A program made the translations under genes and the position numbers. Positions 1 to 8,649 of a stretch of 64,000 nt of DNA are shown in pieces. The stretch is from VBAU01 sp036005185 (GTDB lineage: Bacteria; Bacteroidota; Bacteroidia; Chitinophagales; Chitinophagaceae): contig DASYQS010000059.1 of assembly GCA_036005185.1 (NCBI GenBank), positions 62,001-126,000 on the forward strand. Reading direction: 5' to 3'. The notes under the pieces were generated by a model, which made no database searches, was not told the DNA's origin, and saw only the letters and a program-made list of their open reading frames with translations. Numbering within the stretch: the stretch's first letter is position 1; the number at the start of each line of letters is the position of its first letter.

Positions 1-2
1 AA

Positions 3-674
3 AAAGGAGAAATTATAAAAGAAGAAGGTGGTTTGGTAGTAAAATATGGCGCCGATACTTTCCGCATGTATGAAATGTTTTTAGGTCCTGTAGAAATGAG
101 CAAACCCTGGGATACAAAAGGGATTGAAGGTGTTTACCGATTCTTAAAAAAATTCTGGCGATTATTTGCGGATGAAGAAAAGGGATTGATTGTAACCGAT
201 GAGCCGGCAAATAATGATGAATTAAAGATTCTTCATAAAACCATAAAAAAAATTGGAGAGGATACCGAGCGTTTCTCTTTTAATACCGGTGTAAGTGCTT
301 TTATGATCGCTACCAATGAGCTAACCGATTTAAAATGCCATAAGCGTTCTATTCTTGAACCCTTATTGATCTTACTTGCCCCTTATGCACCGCATATTGC
401 TGAAGAGCTTTGGCATTTGTTAGGTCACACTTCCTCTGTAGTTGATGCCAACTTTCCAAAATTTGAAGAAAAATACGTGAAGGAATCTTCCAAAACTTAC
501 CCCGTTGCGGTCAATGGAAAAACAAGAACCGAGTTGACCATTGCACTGGACGCCACTCAACAGCAAGTGGAAGAAATTGTTCTAGCAAATGATGTGGTAA
601 AAAAATGGATGGACGGGAAGCCTCCAAAGAAAGTGATCTATGTAAAAAATAAAATGGTGAATGTGGTTGTTTAA
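3..674 (+). CDS. leuS: Leucyl-tRNA synthetase, C-terminal part (partial)
   Basis: This is the 3' end of a class I aminoacyl-tRNA synthetase gene whose beginning lies outside the window; the reading frame is open from base 3. The visible part starts just after the expected KMSKS loop, with KYGADTFRMYEMFLGP followed by SKPWDT, a hallmark of bacterial LeuRS. The alpha-helical anticodon-binding domain follows (LAPYAPHIAEELW motif). The small C-terminal tRNA-binding domain (PVAVNGKTRTE to the end) is complete. The enzyme charges tRNA-Leu in the cytoplasm. The stop lies 9 nt before the next gene, so the two may be cotranscribed. Confidence 0.95.
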   Translation, partial: KGEIIKEEGGLVVKYGADTFRMYEMFLGPVEMSKPWDTKGIEGVYRFLKKFWRLFADEEKGLIVTDEPANNDELKILHKTIKKIGEDTERFSFNTGVSAFMIATNELTDLKCHKRSILEPLLILLAPYAPHIAEELWHLLGHTSSVVDANFPKFEEKYVKESSKTYPVAVNGKTRTELTIALDATQQQVEEIVLANDVVKKWMDGKPPKKVIYVKNKMVNVVV

Positions 675-683
675 AATTCAGTC

Positions 684-1529
684 ATGGAAAAATTAACTGG
701 TCTGCTTGTTTTGCTAGCATCTTCATTTTACTCTTTTACACAGACGTTGAATGTTATGACTTTTAATATTCGCTTCAACAACGAAGCCGATGGGCAGGAT
801 GCATGGCCTTACAGGAAAGACAAAATGGCTTCACAAATTCTTTTTCATGAAGTTCAACTATTGGGTGTGCAGGAAGCTCTGCACGATCAAATGACAGATT
901 TGAAAGAACGGCTGCCTCAATTCAAATATGTTGGTGTTGGCCGGGATGACGGTAAAGAAAAAGGTGAGTACTCGGCCATTTTTTATGATACTGTCCGCTT
1001 GCAATTATTACAATCGCAAACGTTTTGGCTTTCTGAAACTCCCGCTGTTCCCGGTAGTAAAAGCTGGGATGCTGCAATTACAAGAATTATAACATGGGCA
1101 AAATTTAAAGATGAGAAAACAAAAAAAATATTTTTTGCTTTCAATACTCATTTTGATCATATGGGCAAAATAGCTCGAAGGGAAAGCGCCAAAATACTTT
1201 TGGATAAAGTAAAACAAATTGCCGGCGATATACCTGCTGTAATTACCGGCGATTTTAATGCTGAACCAGCAGATGAACCAATTCAGATAATTCTTGATAA
1301 AAACAATCCGCTGTATTTGGTGGATTCAAAACAAGTTTCCAAGTCTCCGCACTACGGCCCAACGGGAACTTTTAATGGATTTAAATCAAAAGAAAGAAAC
1401 GACCAGCCGATAGACTATATTTTTCTGAAAGGAGTATGGAAAGTGTATAGCCATGCAACCATATCGGAAAGCTGGGATGGAAGATTTGCTTCTGATCACT
1501 TTGCTGTATTGGCGAAATTAGGTCTGTAA
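684..1529 (+). CDS. Exported endonuclease/exonuclease/phosphatase family protein
   Basis: 281-aa protein with an N-terminal signal peptide (residues about 1-20) and then a complete EEP (DNase I-like) fold. Visible catalytic motifs are the metal-binding Glu in GVQEAL, NTHFDH, GDFNAEP and the final SDH. Family members cleave phosphodiester or phosphomonoester bonds in nucleic acids, sphingomyelin or inositol phosphates. The substrate cannot be told from the sequence. Export suggests a periplasmic or extracellular role, for instance phosphate or nucleotide scavenging. It starts 9 nt after leuS. Confidence 0.85.
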   Translation: MEKLTGLLVLLASSFYSFTQTLNVMTFNIRFNNEADGQDAWPYRKDKMASQILFHEVQLLGVQEALHDQMTDLKERLPQFKYVGVGRDDGKEKGEYSAIFYDTVRLQLLQSQTFWLSETPAVPGSKSWDAAITRIITWAKFKDEKTKKIFFAFNTHFDHMGKIARRESAKILLDKVKQIAGDIPAVITGDFNAEPADEPIQIILDKNNPLYLVDSKQVSKSPHYGPTGTFNGFKSKERNDQPIDYIFLKGVWKVYSHATISESWDGRFASDHFAVLAKLGL

Positions 1530-1538
1530 TTCATCTCG

Positions 1539-2621
1539 CTATTGACCTTCAAATTTCTTATTATCGTCCTCAGATTTCTTTTTTATCAATTTAATCATCG
1601 CGCTGCTATTTTCAGAGCTTGCCAACTGCGCGTCATATCGTTTATCACCCACTAAAGCCACCATATATGAAGTATTTGGCGGTATGGCGCCAAGGTTTTC
1701 TGCCACCATGATCAACTCGCTGCTTTCTTGTAATTCACTTACTGATAATTTTATTACATAAGCTTTATCTGTCAAACGGATATGTTCAAAAATGAGCCGC
1801 CCATTCAGAAAAAGAGAAATAGAATCACCATCTATTTCTGCATTATCAAAAAAACGCAGTTCGATCGAATCACCAAAAACCGGAATTTCTTTGGTAAGAA
1901 GTTTTTCACGGCTGGCAAATTTTTGCTCGATGGTCGGTGATGTGATCTTTGTTTCGACTTGCTTAGTGGTAGGTATCGTTACAATTTCTTTTTTAACCTG
2001 CTCTTCATTTTTTACTGCAGGCGTTGAAACAGTTTTTATTTCTTCTTTTGTTTCTGTAGGTTTATTGGGTTGTTGAGAAATAGACGAAACGCTGTCAATA
2101 ATATCCGGCTCATTTGCTCCGGCCGTGTAATTTCTAATCACAAAATCCCATTCATCTTTGAAGGAAGCCGTTTCAACTTTATCAAGATGAACATCGCCTT
2201 TTGGCTTTTTTTGATCCTGCTCGAGATACATTTTACCATCAAGCATCATTGTTCCATCACCAGGACAATTAAAATCAGCTTTTGCCGCTACAGGCTTTTT
2301 GCGAGCAAAAAGATTTAATCCTTTTGCTCCGTCCTCAATTAATTGATCGTCCCACCATACTACACTGTTATCTGTTTCATCAATATATCCTTTGATCGTA
2401 TAACGGCGGTAATGTGTTGCAGACTGATAATAGTAGGCAGTACCTATTATACTATCGCCTGTTTGGATCATTTTTACTTCAACCTTTTGGTTGTCCACAT
2501 AACCACGCCATACGCCAGTGACCATTTGTGCGTTTATATGTGAGAAACAACAAAGGAATATTAGAAATAAAAATAGATGTCTTAAAAAACAAAAGTTTTT
2601 TAGATATAATTTTTTTTGCAT
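1539..2621 (-). CDS. Exported hypothetical protein, Bacteroidota-type
   Basis: 360 aa with a clear signal peptide (hydrophobic stretch at about residues 13-27, cleavage near INAQ). The N-terminal half (MVTGVWRGYVDNQKVEVK) resembles a lipocalin-like or beta-rich domain common in Bacteroidota exported proteins that measure 'gain over nothing', but I do not recognise a named family. A low-complexity Pro/Thr/Lys linker (about residues 180-235) leads to a C-terminal beta domain containing DSIELRFFDNAEIDGDSISLFLNG. Convergent with the EEP gene, with only 9 nt between stops. Function unknown. Confidence 0.6.
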   Translation of the reverse strand: MQKKLYLKNFCFLRHLFLFLIFLCCFSHINAQMVTGVWRGYVDNQKVEVKMIQTGDSIIGTAYYYQSATHYRRYTIKGYIDETDNSVVWWDDQLIEDGAKGLNLFARKKPVAAKADFNCPGDGTMMLDGKMYLEQDQKKPKGDVHLDKVETASFKDEWDFVIRNYTAGANEPDIIDSVSSISQQPNKPTETKEEIKTVSTPAVKNEEQVKKEIVTIPTTKQVETKITSPTIEQKFASREKLLTKEIPVFGDSIELRFFDNAEIDGDSISLFLNGRLIFEHIRLTDKAYVIKLSVSELQESSELIMVAENLGAIPPNTSYMVALVGDKRYDAQLASSENSSAMIKLIKKKSEDDNKKFEGQ

Positions 2622-2725
2622 GCAGGGTGAGCTTCTTGTTTAAACGCTAGCCCAATTATTATATTTTGCACTTACGTACTATTAGCTATTATTTACAAGA
2701 TTTTTCTTCGGAAATTTGCGACGAT

Positions 2726-3217
2726 ATGGCTATAGCAAATATTGACCTTATAGTAGCTTTACGTGAAACCGAAAAACGATTGAAAAATGGGGCTGATTAT
2801 GCTTGGGGACATCACGGATCCTGCAATTGCGGAAATCTTTTACAAGTTATAACACAATTAAGCAAAGAAGAAATACTGCGTTATGCACGAGCAGGTATCG
2901 GTGAGTGGACGGAGTTGGCAGAAGAATATTGCGGGATAACAGATGCTCCTATTGATCTGTTGATCGTTGAACTTCAAAAATTGGGTCTTACACCAACAGA
3001 TATTCATAACCTGGAATATTTGCAGGACAAAAAAATATTAGAACGATTGCCCGGAGGATTTCGCTGGTTAAAGCGAAATGTAAGAGAAGATGTGATCGTT
3101 TATTTCGAAACTTTTGCAAACGTGCTTGAAGCTGAGTTGTTGAACAACACGACTTTTTCTTATGATGAATTATTGCCGCAAAAGAAAATGACCAATACTG
3201 CACTACTTGCTGTGTAA
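2726..3217 (+). CDS. Conserved hypothetical protein with WGHHGSCNCGN motif
   Basis: About 163 aa from the ATG at 2726. An upstream in-frame start at 2666 would add 20 residues rich in aromatic and polar residues, and I consider it less likely. The protein is soluble, mostly helical and has no signal peptide. It carries a conserved-looking His/Cys cluster, AWGHHGSCNCGNL, that could bind metal. Cysteine spacing is C-x-C, with two His four and five residues upstream of the first Cys. I do not recognise the function. It stands alone between divergent and decayed neighbours. Confidence 0.55.
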   Translation: MAIANIDLIVALRETEKRLKNGADYAWGHHGSCNCGNLLQVITQLSKEEILRYARAGIGEWTELAEEYCGITDAPIDLLIVELQKLGLTPTDIHNLEYLQDKKILERLPGGFRWLKRNVREDVIVYFETFANVLEAELLNNTTFSYDELLPQKKMTNTALLAV

Positions 3218-3229
3218 ACTTTTTAATCC

Positions 3230-3343
3230 TTAAAAATGTTCAGGAGAAATTGTCGGGTATCGTAACCATAAAGGATTATTTTGTGCAGTAACTTGCAATG
3301 CAATGCTCATTGCAATTAGTTGAATGAGTAGTACTTTTTTCAT
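3230..3343 (-). pseudogene. 5' remnant of a tricorn-like (S41/PD40) exported protease gene
   Basis: A 37-codon reading frame with a typical Bacteroidota signal peptide (MKKVLLIQLIAMSIALQVTA) and mature start QNNPLWLRYPTISPEHF, then a stop. The motif NPLWLRYPxISP is the usual beginning of the beta-propeller of tricorn-like S41 peptidases in Bacteroidota, where a DGK follows. Here it breaks off at that point. I infer the rest of the gene has been deleted, leaving the signal peptide and about 17 mature residues. It could also be a short secreted peptide in its own right. Confidence 0.55.
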
Positions 3344-3385
3344 AACCGAAAATTTTGGGGGAGATTAAAGGTAGGAACAAATGCT

Positions 3386-4084
3386 ATGACCCAACAACCA
3401 CTTATACAGGTTTTGCTACGTCATTCGTCGAATTTTCATCGGGTAGTTCCGTTTGATTCTGCAAAAGAAAAACTGTTGTTGCTCGATTTTACAAAAAACA
3501 ACCAGGAAATTTTTGAGAATATCGTTGACAACACCCAGAAATTTTCAAATTATGTAAATCAGAAATTGCAAACTGCTCAAGCCAGATATGGAATTGGCGG
3601 CTATAATGAATATCGTGAACTGTATAGCCGCAGCAAAGTTTTTGATTCTGATGATGAACCCAGAAGATTACATTTAGGAATTGACATTTGGGGCAGACCT
3701 TATACGGCCGTTATGTCTCCATTGGATGGAATTGTTCACAGCTTTGCCTTCAATAATAATTTCGGTGATTATGGCCCCACCATTATTCTTAGCCATAATT
3801 TGGAGGGACTAGCCTTTCATACTTTATATGGCCATCTAAGTTTGAACTCAATAAAAAATTTGCGTGAAGGCGGTAACGTAAAAAAAGGAGATGTAATTGG
3901 TGAATTTGGAATCCCCATGGAGAATGGACAGTGGCCGCCACATCTGCATTTTCAAATCATTATTGATATAGGGGAATACAGAGGAGATTATCCGGGTGTT
4001 TGCAAGTATTCTGAAAAAGAAAAATATTTGGAAAATTGTCCTGATCCAGATCTGATTTTGGGAATGATGAAATATGTACAATGA
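3386..4084 (+). CDS. M23-family (LytM-type) metallopeptidase-like protein
   Basis: 232 aa without a signal peptide, so probably cytoplasmic unless exported atypically. The C-terminal half is an M23 zinc peptidase domain with HLGIDI (HxxxD zinc ligands), HTLYGHLS and PHLHFQI (HxH), the complete ligand and catalytic set. M23 enzymes cleave peptidoglycan cross-links (Gly-Gly or DD-peptide bonds). The first 80 residues carry no hydrophobic leader, and this short form occurs in Bacteroidota as a stand-alone protein of unknown substrate. Confidence 0.8.
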   Translation: MTQQPLIQVLLRHSSNFHRVVPFDSAKEKLLLLDFTKNNQEIFENIVDNTQKFSNYVNQKLQTAQARYGIGGYNEYRELYSRSKVFDSDDEPRRLHLGIDIWGRPYTAVMSPLDGIVHSFAFNNNFGDYGPTIILSHNLEGLAFHTLYGHLSLNSIKNLREGGNVKKGDVIGEFGIPMENGQWPPHLHFQIIIDIGEYRGDYPGVCKYSEKEKYLENCPDPDLILGMMKYVQ

Positions 4085-4145
4085 TGCATTATGTGTTACA
4101 TAGAGAAGGCTCTCAAAAGAATAAATTTATTTCCTCTGCTTTAAT

Positions 4146-4256
4146 TCAATCGAAACGGAAACCGTAGGGAAACCATGCATTAAAACCGGAATCATTAAAA
4201 GCGGGACATGGAACTTTTTTGCATGAACAAATAGTGCAGTCATTAAAGAGAAACAT
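4146..4256 (-). pseudogene. Possible remnant of a lipoprotein gene
   Basis: A 36-codon frame whose product contains a lipobox-like CSCKK followed by VPCPAFNDSGFNAWFPYGFRFD and a stop. Bacteroidota lipoproteins often begin their mature part with CKKVxCPAF...WFPY, so this may be the stump of such a gene. The hydrophobic leader before the Cys is missing, which supports decay. It overlaps the longest possible N-terminus of the next plus-strand gene, but not its likely start. Low confidence. Confidence 0.3.
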
Positions 4257-4359
4257 TGCAATGGATAGGCAAATGTTTAGAACAAACTTCATACAGAACA
4301 AGTTCGGGAATTTTTATATTCATTCCAATATTCGACATCTTTTGGTATTTTGTTCGGTT

Positions 4360-5451
4360 ATGTGCAGTCGCTTGCTTTTAGTAGTGTTATTTTTATCGTT
4401 ACTCATAACCAGTTTTAGTCAGCCGAAGCCTTTGAAAATAGGCATTGCTGGGCTCACCCATGCCCATGTGCATTGGCTGTTGAACAGGGCGCATGATAGT
4501 GATATAGTAATTGTCGGCATTGCCGAACCCAATCGCGAGCTGGCTGAGCGATACCTTAAGCAATACAATTTGCCACTTACATTAGTTTATTCTTCGCTGG
4601 AAGAAATGCTTGATAAATGCAAGCCTGAAGCAGTCACTGCATTTAACAGCATATACGAGCATCTGGAAACAGTTAAAGCATGTGCTCCCAGAAAAATTCA
4701 TGTCATGGTTGAAAAGCCTCTCGCTGTAAGTCTCGATCACGCCAAGCAGATGCAAGCTCTCGCGTTAAAATATGGCATTCATCTGCTCACCAACTATGAA
4801 ACTACCTGGTACGGCAGTAATCATAAAGCTTTTGAAATGCTGGATTCAATTGGGGATATCAGAAAACTGGTTGTTCATGATGGTCATCAAGGACCCAAAG
4901 AAATTGGTGTAAACAAAGAATTTCTTGAATGGTTAACCGATCCGGTAAAGAATGGCGCTGGTGCATTAACAGATTTTGGTTGTTATGGTGCCAATCAAAT
5001 TACCTGGTTGATGAAAGGAGAAAAACCTTTGAGCGTTTTTGCCGTTACCCAGCAAATTAAACCTGACGTTTATCCAAAAGTGGACGACGAAGCAACGATT
5101 ATTGTTACTTATCCAAAAGCCCAAGGAATTATTCAGGCTTCATGGAATTGGCCATTCGGCAGAAAAGACATAGAAATCTACGGACAGCATGGTTATATGA
5201 TTGCCGATCGAAACGGCCTCCGTACAAAAACAGCTGAAGCAAATAAAGAAAATTACCAAGCAATCGCTTCTCCAAAATTGCCTTACAATGACCCATTTGC
5301 TTATTTAGCTGCTGTTGTGCAAGAAAAAATTACTGTGAGACCGACAGACCTTTCATCTCTTGAAAATAATATGATAGTGGTGGAGATACTCGAGGCCGCA
5401 AAAAAATCTGCCAAAAAGGGAAAACGGGTCTATCTAAAAAAAGATCACTAA
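4360..5451 (+). CDS. Exported Gfo/Idh/MocA-family oxidoreductase
   Basis: 363 aa from the ATG at 4360, chosen because it begins a proper signal peptide (MCSRLLLVVLFLSLLITSFS, then QPKPLKIGIAGL). A longer in-frame extension to 4219 has no coding character and collides with a minus-strand remnant. The N-terminal Rossmann fold has GIAGLTHAHVHWLL, and the catalytic Lys sits in VEKPLAVS; the C-terminal alpha/beta substrate domain follows. Members oxidise or reduce sugars or cyclitols with NAD(P). The secretion signal points to a periplasmic sugar-processing enzyme. The stop abuts the next, convergent gene. Confidence 0.85.
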   Translation: MCSRLLLVVLFLSLLITSFSQPKPLKIGIAGLTHAHVHWLLNRAHDSDIVIVGIAEPNRELAERYLKQYNLPLTLVYSSLEEMLDKCKPEAVTAFNSIYEHLETVKACAPRKIHVMVEKPLAVSLDHAKQMQALALKYGIHLLTNYETTWYGSNHKAFEMLDSIGDIRKLVVHDGHQGPKEIGVNKEFLEWLTDPVKNGAGALTDFGCYGANQITWLMKGEKPLSVFAVTQQIKPDVYPKVDDEATIIVTYPKAQGIIQASWNWPFGRKDIEIYGQHGYMIADRNGLRTKTAEANKENYQAIASPKLPYNDPFAYLAAVVQEKITVRPTDLSSLENNMIVVEILEAAKKSAKKGKRVYLKKDH

Positions 5452-5736
5452 CTATAATAATTCCTTTACAATAGTTTTCCATTCTTCCTGAAGCGAAAGG
5501 TCAGGTCTGTTCTTGCCAGCTCTTTTGTACCAATAATCAGCATTTCCAATATCGCCTTCCTTACGGTGAAGATAGGCATGTATCCATGCAGCCGTCTTAT
5601 CCTCAATATCCTGAATAATTGTGTGGGCTTTATTCCAATCGCCGTTTGCGTCATACCATAACGATTGAAGATAAGCCGATAAATTATTTGGGGGCGTTGG
5701 TGCAGATAAAAATTTTTGAAACTCTTTAAATGTCAT
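5452..5736 (-). CDS. Small conserved hypothetical protein
   Basis: 94 aa, soluble, predicted helical. It contains LQSLWYDANGDWNKAHTIIQD and AWIHAYLHRKEGD, a pattern of tetratricopeptide-like helices found in small conserved proteins of many bacteria. No function is known to me. The stop directly abuts the stop of the convergent oxidoreductase gene. It is separated by 2 nt from the stop of the preceding reductase-like gene, so all three minus-strand genes (5452-7300) are probably one transcript. Confidence 0.7.
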   Translation of the reverse strand: MTFKEFQKFLSAPTPPNNLSAYLQSLWYDANGDWNKAHTIIQDIEDKTAAWIHAYLHRKEGDIGNADYWYKRAGKNRPDLSLQEEWKTIVKELL

Positions 5737-5738
5737 GA

Positions 5739-6386
5739 TTACGTTTTCAAAAGTTTAAACGCATGTGTCCATTGATTTCTTATAAACCCGGGGATGCACC
5801 ATAAAATACAAAGCGGTTCAATAGCTCGAGCAGCTTCAATGGTCCCCATATCTTCCGTCTCCCATCCAAATAGGATAAGAATGTCTTTTACCGCTGTTTT
5901 TGCTCTATCATCATTACCACAAATGAACATGGTGGGTGTACCACCAGGAAAATTTGGCCTATACATAGATACATTTCCAACACTATTAAACGCTTTTACA
6001 ACTTTTGCCTCAGGTATTAGTTTTTGAATTCTTTCCATCAATGATTCTTCAAGCGATGTAAAAAAATGAATGACCCCATTCGTTGGAGCTTCATTATCTG
6101 CGATCGGATTGGTTGTATCAATTACTACTTTATTGCTGAAGTTATCAACACCGCTAAGTTTGATCGCATCCTCTGCCGCTGATCCTTTTGTGCAAAGAAC
6201 AATTACGTTGGCTTGTTTTGCTGCCTCTTGAAATGTTCCGATAGCAATATTCGTTTCTTTATTAAATTTCACTACATCTACTTTTGATGTATTCCGCGTA
6301 CCGAGGACCACTTCATAACCTTCAGCTTTGAACGCTTTAGCTAATACCTGGCCTACAATGCCAGAGCCAATGATTCCAACTTTCAT
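5739..6386 (-). CDS. NADPH-dependent F420-reductase-like NAD(P)-binding protein
   Basis: About 215 aa from the Met of MKVGIIGSGIVGQVLAKAF at 6386; an upstream start at 6410 adds eight residues and overlaps the previous gene. The Rossmann motif GxGxxG is followed by VVLGTRN and later NSVGNVSMY and FICGND, as in the F420H2:NADP oxidoreductase-like family. In bacteria lacking F420 such proteins are general NADP-linked dehydrogenases of unknown substrate. It follows the NmrA-like gene closely, suggesting a joint redox or stress function. Confidence 0.8.
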   Translation of the reverse strand: MKVGIIGSGIVGQVLAKAFKAEGYEVVLGTRNTSKVDVVKFNKETNIAIGTFQEAAKQANVIVLCTKGSAAEDAIKLSGVDNFSNKVVIDTTNPIADNEAPTNGVIHFFTSLEESLMERIQKLIPEAKVVKAFNSVGNVSMYRPNFPGGTPTMFICGNDDRAKTAVKDILILFGWETEDMGTIEAARAIEPLCILWCIPGFIRNQWTHAFKLLKT

Positions 6387-6406
6387 AAAATTTTTATTAA
6401 CAGTGA

Positions 6407-7300
6407 TCAACTAAGATTATAAACATGAGCAAATGTTTTTGCGAACTCCTCTATGGGAGTGGGTGTAGTGGAGGTTGCATCTCTTTTTTCTGTATTGAAA
6501 TAACCAAGATTTATCCCTTCTGCCATTGTTATAAAAGCGTCTGCGACACTCTCGCTTATTCCCCCTTGCAACATGCCTTGTTTTGCCTGTTCATTCGAAA
6601 ATTGAGCGTATGGGAGGTCGGGTTTGCTAATCGCTGCACCCAACGCTTTGGTTACTTCATTCATATTGTAATCTTTCGGGCCCAATAAAGGTAGAACGCC
6701 TTTACCAGTCCAGCTTGGATCATTTAATTTTTCCGCAGCCACTTTTGCTATGTCCGCAGTGGCGATAATTGGAAAGTGTTTTTCAGGCAAAAGCGTAGAC
6801 CCATTTATACCCATGTTTTTAATAATAGGGATATTATTCAACAAGTTTTCCATGAAATAACTAGGCCGAAGAATCAATACATCCACATTTTCTAATTGTT
6901 TTAAGCGGATTTCCTGCCTGGCGAGGCCCGCAACAATCCCTACATGTTCTTCAGTATGCCCACCCACTGAGCTTAGATACAAAACCTTCTTTACTCCACT
7001 TTTTTTGATAGCCTCAATTTGTGCATTTCCCATTTTATCTTGGAAAGCCCCCGTATTTTCGGCCTGTAAACCTGTGGGCATCATTAGGAATGCTACATCA
7101 CTTCCTTTTATAACTCGAGCAAGAAAATCGCTGTCGAATGAATCTCCTGCATAAACTTCCACTCCTTGTTTGATTGAAAATTGTTGCAACTTATCAGCAT
7201 GGCGGGCAATAAGTCTGAGCGTATGGCCTTTATCCAATAAATTATTAACCGGTTTACTGCCTACTTTTCCCGTGGCTCCTAAGATTGTAATTGTACTCAT
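6407..7300 (-). CDS. NmrA/SDR-type NAD(P)H-binding protein
   Basis: 297 aa, an atypical short-chain dehydrogenase. The N-terminal motif TILGATGKVGSKPVNNLL binds NAD(P). Internal motifs are YLSSVGGHTEEH, LRPSYFMENLL and ATADIAKVAAE. This matches NmrA-like and QOR2-type proteins that sense NADP(H) or reduce quinones. It is the first gene of a three-gene minus-strand group. The upstream region (7301-7472) is shared with divergent ruvB and contains a repeated TTGGGAAAATTT. Confidence 0.8.
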   Translation of the reverse strand: MSTITILGATGKVGSKPVNNLLDKGHTLRLIARHADKLQQFSIKQGVEVYAGDSFDSDFLARVIKGSDVAFLMMPTGLQAENTGAFQDKMGNAQIEAIKKSGVKKVLYLSSVGGHTEEHVGIVAGLARQEIRLKQLENVDVLILRPSYFMENLLNNIPIIKNMGINGSTLLPEKHFPIIATADIAKVAAEKLNDPSWTGKGVLPLLGPKDYNMNEVTKALGAAISKPDLPYAQFSNEQAKQGMLQGGISESVADAFITMAEGINLGYFNTEKRDATSTTPTPIEEFAKTFAHVYNLS

Positions 7301-7380
7301 AAATTTAGTTTTTCGATAAATGAATAATAGCGTTTCGCCTTGTACTTGCTACAAACGCTAGACGAACCAGACCTTAAAAT

Positions 7381-7435
7381 ATTTTCCTTGGGAAAATTTG
7401 GCCCCTAGGTATATATGCAAATGTTGGGAAAATTT
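7381..7435. promoter_or_regulatory. Candidate operator: repeated TTGGGAAAATTT
   Basis: The divergent spacer between the NmrA-like gene and ruvB contains two perfect copies of the 12-mer TTGGGAAAATTT at 7388-7399 and 7424-7435, 36 bp apart. The first copy is part of a palindrome (ATTTTCC-TTG-GGAAAAT, 7381-7397). This could bind a regulator of the redox genes; no regulator gene lies next to it. Confidence 0.35.
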
Positions 7436-7472
7436 TTTTTAATGCTCCGTTCGGGTATTATTAAATTTACAG

Positions 7473-8507
7473 ATGCCTAACCCCAATTTAAATAGTGGTA
7501 AAGGAAACCTAAGTGCCATTGATAAGGAGTTTGAAAATAATATTCGGCCGTCGCATATTGAAGAATTTGCAGGTCAGCCTCAGATCATTGAAAACATCAA
7601 AATATTTATTAAGGCTGCAAAGCTTCGGGGCGAAGCATTGGATCATGTCCTTTTTCATGGTCCTCCTGGTTTGGGAAAAACAACTTTATCAAGGATCGTT
7701 GCCAATGAATTAGGAGTAAATATTAAAGAGACCTCTGGGCCTGTCATTGAAAAGCCTGGTGACCTTGCGGGGTTACTTACGAATCTTGAACCGCATGATG
7801 TTTTATTCATCGATGAGATACACCGATTGAGCACGGTAGTAGAAGAATATTTATATGCTGCCATGGAAGATTATCGAATTGATATTATGATTGATAGCGG
7901 CCCTAGTGCCAGGAGCATTCAACTGACGCTGAATCCCTTTACCTTGATCGGTGCTACAACAAGAAGCGGTCTTCTAACAGCGCCATTACTTTCCCGGTTT
8001 GCCATTAAATCAAGACTGGAATATTATTCTGCTGAAACACTTCAAAAAATTATAAACCGGTCTGCAAATATTTTAGGTGTTAGAATTACTTCCGATGCAG
8101 CAAAAGAGATTTCTGGCAGAAGCAGAGGTACACCCAGAATTGCCAATGGATTATTAAGAAGAGTAAGAGATTTTGCACAAGTGCTCAGTAATGGTGTGGT
8201 TGATCTCGCGATCACGCAACATTCCTTAAAAGCATTGAATGTAGATGAATATGGGCTCGATGACATGGATAATAAAATCCTTCTCACTATTATTGAAAAA
8301 TTTAAAGGAGGACCAGTTGGTATTTCTACAATTGCTACAGCGGTTGGTGAAGAATCCGGGACCCTCGAAGAAGTATATGAACCTTTCCTGATACAGGAAG
8401 GATTTCTTCATCGTACACCAAGAGGTAGAGAAGTTACGGCAAAAGCATATGAACATTTAGGAAAGAAGCCCTTCGGAAAGGGAGGAGAAAATCTTCTATT
8501 TTCTTGA
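7473..8507 (+). CDS. ruvB: Holliday junction DNA helicase RuvB
   Basis: 344 aa, full length for the family. The AAA+ ATPase drives branch migration of Holliday junctions together with RuvA and hands them to RuvC. Visible motifs are Walker A GPPGLGKTTL, Walker B LFIDEIHRL, sensor I GATTRSGLLTAPLLSRF with the arginine finger, and the C-terminal winged helix (GPVGISTIATAVGEE...EPFLIQEGFLHRTPRGR). ruvA and ruvC are not adjacent. Cytoplasmic DNA repair and recombination function. Confidence 0.97.
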   Translation: MPNPNLNSGKGNLSAIDKEFENNIRPSHIEEFAGQPQIIENIKIFIKAAKLRGEALDHVLFHGPPGLGKTTLSRIVANELGVNIKETSGPVIEKPGDLAGLLTNLEPHDVLFIDEIHRLSTVVEEYLYAAMEDYRIDIMIDSGPSARSIQLTLNPFTLIGATTRSGLLTAPLLSRFAIKSRLEYYSAETLQKIINRSANILGVRITSDAAKEISGRSRGTPRIANGLLRRVRDFAQVLSNGVVDLAITQHSLKALNVDEYGLDDMDNKILLTIIEKFKGGPVGISTIATAVGEESGTLEEVYEPFLIQEGFLHRTPRGREVTAKAYEHLGKKPFGKGGENLLFS

Positions 8508-8649
8508 CACAATTTCTTTTAAACTGTATTCAATTTTCACCTTCTTTATACAGGATACCACGGGCCACATTTATGACACGATTGAATATTGAAAAGAAGT
8601 GAGTAACTTGAGAAGAGGGCTCAATTGAAACTGTTAATCTCTTTCAACA

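Noticed and set aside
4219..4360. Longer N-terminus of the Gfo/Idh/MocA gene
   Set aside because: The region has no coding character, overlaps a minus-strand remnant and would precede the signal peptide.
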